This document shows positions 5,365-8,365 of a DNA stretch of 8,365 bases, one piece after another. This stretch comes from Acholeplasmatales bacterium. GTDB taxonomy: Bacteria > Bacillota_I > Bacilli_A > Acholeplasmatales > Anaeroplasmataceae. The notes beneath the pieces are model-generated. The model worked only from the letters and a program-made list of their open reading frames with translations. It was not told the DNA's origin and did no database searches. The position numbers were made by a program, and so were the translations under genes. Position 1 is the stretch's first letter, and each line of letters starts with the position of its first letter. Location: assembly GCA_017388605.1 (NCBI GenBank), contig JAFPIE010000231.1:1-8365 (forward strand). The letters are read 5' to 3'.

Positions 5365-6967
5365 TTTCTTTGCATTAACCAAGGTATTCTTTTTATCTGG
5401 CTTCAATGTAAATAAGAAAAAGAAGAATCAAAAAAGTGCATTTCGTCTATTTGCATTAACCTTGGCTTTATTTATGTTTACCTCGGCACTCCTATCCTTT
5501 GTATTTTCAGAAAAAATGAAGGAAGCAGGTCTACCAATCGAAACATTCTTAGGTGTTATTTTAATGTTTGCATTTATGCTAAATTTAGCTATATCTATAT
5601 TTCAGCTACAATCCATTATATTTAACACTAAGGATTATGAATTTCTAGAAAGCTTACCTGTAAGTAAGCCTACCATTATTGCATCAAAGCTTTTTGCAAC
5701 ATATTTAATCAATTTATCAGAGGATTTAGCATTAATGATTCCAGCAATCATTATTTATTTAGTGAATGCTGGTGGCGCAATACCTTCCTTAATGGCACTT
5801 GTTGGTGCAATCCTAATTAGCTTTATTCCAATATTAATTTCTGCAATTATTGGTTCTTTATCTGCATTAATCTCATCGAAGAGTAAGCATTCGAATTTAA
5901 TCAATATTATTACAAGCTTACTCTTAATTACATTACTATTTGGTGGATACATGTATATAAATTATGCAGGTGCAGATAAGCTAAATACTATAATGGAAAG
6001 TATATTTTTCTTAGCTTGGATATCTCATGGTATCTTTGGAGAATATATAGAAGTACTTTATTATGTTTCATTCAATTTAGCTGCAGCAGCGATTGTAATT
6101 GTTTTAATTTCTTTAATCTATAGACCAGTAAATACCTGGTTAAATAGTAATAATGGACATACAGATTATGATAAGCTTAAGAAGAAGAATAAGGATACGA
6201 ATCAAAAATTAGATCATATTCTATTAAAGAAGGAATGGAATATGGTGCTTAGAAAGCCTCAGTATTTATTGAATTCTATCTTAGGTGAAATATTCTATTT
6301 AATTATGGCAATCGTATTTATTTTAATGCCTACCTTATTTCTTAATGGTGCAAGTGAAACACCAGAATCCTTACCATATGTATTTGCCATACTCGTACCA
6401 GCAATGGGAGTATTCATGAATTCTATTGCAACAACAACCTCATCAAGTATTTCCTTTGAAGGAAAATATGGCTATGAAATGCTAAGGTGCTATCCAATGG
6501 AGAATAATGCAATTATAAAGGCTAAGCTTAAGGTTGGTATTTATTTACAGGCTATAATGAATTTATTTGTATCTTTAATCATTATGGTATTCCTTATTAT
6601 AAAAGGCTTCTATCAGCCATACCATATCATTCCCGTATTCCTTTACCCACAGCTTGCAGGAATTACCTTGGCTATTGTTGGTATGCTTACAGGCTTAAGA
6701 TGGCCAAAGCTAGATTATGAAAATGAATCTCAGGTTTTAAAGAATTCTGCAGCTTCTAATTTATTATTGCTATTTGTAATGCTACCTAGTACCGTTATCT
6801 TTGGAATACATGTACCTTTAGGTATTTTTGGATTGGAATACGAATTCCTACATTATGTATCTTTAGGCTTGATTGTATTCCTATATGCAATAATAATTAT
6901 AATTACACTATCAATTCTAAAGAAGAAGGGTTCATCCTTATTTGATAGAATCATTTCAAGATATTAA
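5357..6967 (+). CDS. ABC-2 type exporter permease (PF16949-like putative ABC permease)
   Basis: A 536-residue integral membrane protein with about twelve predicted helices, roughly at 28-50, 63-85, 112-137, 145-172, 181-203, 234-255, 312-330, 339-357, 393-416, 423-446, 467-490 and 498-521. A charged cytoplasmic loop (about 256-305, rich in K, N, D) divides it into two halves. A similar block follows the second helix of each half: YEFLESLPVSKPTIIASKL (94-112) and YEMLRCYPMENNAIIKAKL (373-391). This is the likely coupling helix that docks on the ATPase and suggests an internal duplication, so one polypeptide could supply both membrane halves. The length and the LPVS-KPTIIASK block match the large putative permeases common in Bacillota; the shorter EcsB is unlike it. 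It overlaps the ATPase gene by eight nt (ATGAATAG contains this start and that stop). Starts at 5333 or 5336 would add eight or seven residues but lack a ribosome binding site. Substrate unknown. Confidence 0.85.
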   Translation: MNSFFALTKVFFLSGFNVNKKKKNQKSAFRLFALTLALFMFTSALLSFVFSEKMKEAGLPIETFLGVILMFAFMLNLAISIFQLQSIIFNTKDYEFLESLPVSKPTIIASKLFATYLINLSEDLALMIPAIIIYLVNAGGAIPSLMALVGAILISFIPILISAIIGSLSALISSKSKHSNLINIITSLLLITLLFGGYMYINYAGADKLNTIMESIFFLAWISHGIFGEYIEVLYYVSFNLAAAAIVIVLISLIYRPVNTWLNSNNGHTDYDKLKKKNKDTNQKLDHILLKKEWNMVLRKPQYLLNSILGEIFYLIMAIVFILMPTLFLNGASETPESLPYVFAILVPAMGVFMNSIATTTSSSISFEGKYGYEMLRCYPMENNAIIKAKLKVGIYLQAIMNLFVSLIIMVFLIIKGFYQPYHIIPVFLYPQLAGITLAIVGMLTGLRWPKLDYENESQVLKNSAASNLLLLFVMLPSTVIFGIHVPLGIFGLEYEFLHYVSLGLIVFLYAIIIIITLSILKKKGSSLFDRIISRY

Positions 6968-6970
6968 AGG

Positions 6971-7003
6971 AAATCACTAACCTGCACGGTTAGTGATTTT
7001 TTT
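6971..7003 (+). terminator. Strong intrinsic terminator of the ABC exporter operon
   Basis: A perfect 12-bp stem, AAATCACTAACC (6971-6982) with GGTTAGTGATTT (6988-6999), a 5-nt loop TGCAC and a run of seven T (6997-7003). It begins three nt after the permease stop codon. This is the clearest terminator in the window. Confidence 0.93.
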
Positions 7004-7048
7004 CTACACTTTATAAAATAACTTTTACTTTTCTTTTTAGCTCATAAT

Positions 7049-7057
7049 TGGTATAAT
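7049..7057 (+). promoter_or_regulatory. Extended -10 promoter of the glycosyltransferase gene
   Basis: TGGTATAAT is an exact extended -10 element (TG at 7049-7050, TATAAT at 7052-7057). The -35 position at the 17-nt spacing (TTTTCT, 7029-7034) is weak, which an extended -10 can offset. The predicted start near 7064 leaves a leader of about 33 nt. It lies between the strong terminator at 6971-7003 and the gene. Confidence 0.7.
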
Positions 7058-7096
7058 AAACTAGAGTAACTATAAAATATTAGCAGGTGATGCTTA

Positions 7097-8263
7097 ATGG
7101 CAAAAATTAAAGTTATGTTCCCTCGCGTTGAAGCGGGATTTGGACACATTATGACCTGTAACGCTGTTGAGGAAATATTTAGTAAGAAATATGGATCTAA
7201 GGTAGAGGTCATTAATATTAATTTTTACTCTGATGCAGAGGATCAAAAACTAAAGAAATATGGTGAATTTTTAAAGACACAGGTAAGAAATTATACTGCC
7301 CATCCACTACTTGGACATTTTGCAACCTTCTCCTGTGAATTTTGGGGAACGGATTTATCTACATGGGGAACCTTGAAATTTCAGGTTCCTGGTTCTTATA
7401 AAAAGGGTATTGAATTCCTTCAATCCTTTCACCCGGATGTAGTATTTTCTACGCACTGGGCAACCAATTATTATGCTGAATTGATGCAACCAAAGCCATT
7501 TACGGTAATGTATTGTCCTGATGCCTTATTAAATAAATTATTTAAATATCCTGCGGATTTATCCTTAGTATCTATGGAAACAGGATATACAGAGGCAAAA
7601 AGAGATACAACCTATGATTCATCGAATTTAAAGCTTGTACCATTCTGCATAAGAAATGATGCATTCCTTATTAAGGATGATAAGGCTACAGCTAGAAAGA
7701 AATTGAATTTACCAGATAAATTCACTGTCGTATTGGCTGAGGGTGGGTATGGTAGAGGTGCAATGAAAAAAATTGTCACCAAGCTCATTAAGGAGCATGT
7801 TCCTGTAACGGTTATTCCTGTATGCGGAAAGAACCAAGAGCTTTATGAATATTTTAAAACCCTGAAGCCAACAGAGGAAGTAACCTTCCTACCACAAGGC
7901 TTTATTACCAATATTTTTGAATATATGGTCGCATCGGATTTATTCTGTGGTAAGGCAGGAAATATGATTGCAGAGCCTACCTTCTTTGGGGTTCCATCCA
8001 TTATTACAGGTACATCCACAAAGATTGAGACGAATATTGGTAATTATTATATTGATTATGTTCATTGTGCAATTAAGGAGTTTAACCCATCTAGGGTAGT
8101 TAAGCTTATTAAAAAATATGTGAAGGATCCAACAATTTTAGTTCCATATATTAAAGCTGCAAAGGACCATCATTCCTCCTATGGAGCTGAGGCTACTGCA
8201 GATTTACTTTGGGAAGAAATTGTTAAGAGATTCCCACAGGTTTTAGAAGAAAAAGGAGAGTAA
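7097..8263 (+). CDS. GT28 / MGDG-synthase-like glycosyltransferase (UgtP-type)
   Basis: A 388-residue glycosyltransferase with the GT-B layout of the MGDG synthase/UgtP group, which transfers a sugar from a UDP-sugar to a lipid acceptor on the cytoplasmic face of the membrane. The N-terminal acceptor domain begins KIKVMFPRVEAGFGH, with the family Gly-x-Gly-His at residues 14-17. The nucleotide-sugar domain starts near AEGGYGRGAMKKIV (214-226) and holds FLPQGF and the donor-site block GKAGNMIAEPTFFGVPSII (285-303), equivalent to the KPGG...E...G-P motif of UgtP and MurG. Conserved His/Trp residues in FSTHWATNYYAE fit the acceptor side. There is no signal peptide or membrane helix, so it would be a peripheral membrane enzyme. 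The ribosome binding site AGGTGA (7085-7090) is six nt before the ATG. It is followed after 16 nt by a membrane-protein gene with no terminator between, probably one operon. Glycolipid synthesis (for example glucosyl-diacylglycerol) is likely, but sugar and acceptor are unproven. Asn289 replaces the second Gly of the usual KPGG. Confidence 0.85.
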   Translation: MAKIKVMFPRVEAGFGHIMTCNAVEEIFSKKYGSKVEVININFYSDAEDQKLKKYGEFLKTQVRNYTAHPLLGHFATFSCEFWGTDLSTWGTLKFQVPGSYKKGIEFLQSFHPDVVFSTHWATNYYAELMQPKPFTVMYCPDALLNKLFKYPADLSLVSMETGYTEAKRDTTYDSSNLKLVPFCIRNDAFLIKDDKATARKKLNLPDKFTVVLAEGGYGRGAMKKIVTKLIKEHVPVTVIPVCGKNQELYEYFKTLKPTEEVTFLPQGFITNIFEYMVASDLFCGKAGNMIAEPTFFGVPSIITGTSTKIETNIGNYYIDYVHCAIKEFNPSRVVKLIKKYVKDPTILVPYIKAAKDHHSSYGAEATADLLWEEIVKRFPQVLEEKGE

Positions 8264-8279
8264 ACAAGAGAGGTATATT

Positions 8280-8365
8280 ATGAATTATGTAGATATTGTT
8301 AATTTAGTCTTTTCTATAATATTTGGAGTATATGCATTAATGATGCTTCATTTTATCATCTTCGG
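8280..8365 (+). CDS. N-terminal fragment of a membrane protein, possibly a GT2 glycosyltransferase (cut by window end)
   Basis: Only 28 codons are visible before the window ends. The reading frame opens with ATG at 8280 behind AAGAGAGG (8266-8273) at six-nt spacing, a convincing start. After MNYVDIVN the residues are almost all hydrophobic (LVFSIIFGVYALMMLHFIIF), predicting an N-terminal membrane helix. There is no charged n-region or cleavage site typical of a secreted protein. It lies 16 nt after the glycosyltransferase and is likely its operon partner. N-terminal helices of this style occur in membrane-anchored family 2 glycosyltransferases, but that identity is a guess; a transporter or another membrane protein is equally possible. 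Confidence 0.7.
   Translation, partial: MNYVDIVNLVFSIIFGVYALMMLHFIIF

Noticed and set aside
5166..5375. Open frame on the - strand over the ABC ATPase 3' end
   Set aside because: It is antisense to the conserved D-loop and H-loop region, with a composition expected of a reversed reading of that gene.
5755..5952. Open frame on the - strand within the permease gene
   Set aside because: It is antisense to membrane helices of the permease and has no start signals of its own.
4639..6967. Bacteriocin or lantibiotic immunity/export operon
   Set aside because: There is no precursor peptide, modification enzyme, peptidase domain or two-component system around the ABC pair, so the specific role is not supported.
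6968..7096. Possible small RNA gene or leader element in the 129-nt gap
   Set aside because: The gap is explained by the strong terminator and the extended -10 promoter; the remaining leader is about 33 nt and shows no structure.

Overview
The window is a compact, AT-rich bacterial segment with every gene on the + strand. Strong AAGGAGG-type ribosome binding sites, short intergenic gaps (16 to 129 nt), intrinsic terminators and the protein families present point to a low-GC member of the Bacillota. Clostridia or Erysipelotrichia-like anaerobes fit best, but this is inference from style and gene content; no rRNA or other marker gene is present. There are seven complete genes and one cut by the right edge. 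No tRNA, rRNA, CRISPR array, insertion sequence or phage gene was seen.

Layout. (1) 42-593 encodes a small FMN-binding flavin reductase/flavoredoxin-like protein, closed by a hairpin terminator. (2) 689-1795 encodes an Ldh-family (malate/L-lactate/ureidoglycolate type) NAD(P)-dependent 2-hydroxyacid dehydrogenase. It has a good promoter whose -10 box lies inside a perfect 18-bp palindrome, a candidate operator. (3) After a hairpin with only a short T run comes a YgiQ-type radical SAM protein (1847-3706). (4) 3825-4538 encodes a protein made of four DUF1508/YegP-like units, with its own terminator. (5) 4639-6967 is a two-gene ABC exporter operon: an ATPase and a 12-helix permease overlapping by 8 nt, with a promoter in front and a strong 12-bp-stem terminator behind. 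(6) 7097-8263 encodes a GT28/MGDG-synthase-like glycosyltransferase driven by an extended -10 promoter. It is followed after 16 nt by the start of a membrane protein that runs off the window.

How the parts relate. These look like several independent short transcription units rather than one pathway. The two redox proteins at the left are neighbours but are separated by a terminator and a promoter. The ABC pair is a self-contained exporter of unknown cargo. The glycosyltransferase probably works at the membrane on a lipid acceptor and is likely co-transcribed with the membrane protein after it. I found no convincing evidence of a new defence, mobile or biosynthetic system. The items most worth a second look are the palindromic operator at 648-665, the four-unit DUF1508 protein, the glycosyltransferase/membrane-protein pair, and the two-fold internal repeat in the ABC permease. 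Three gene starts are set downstream of the first in-frame ATG on ribosome-binding-site evidence.
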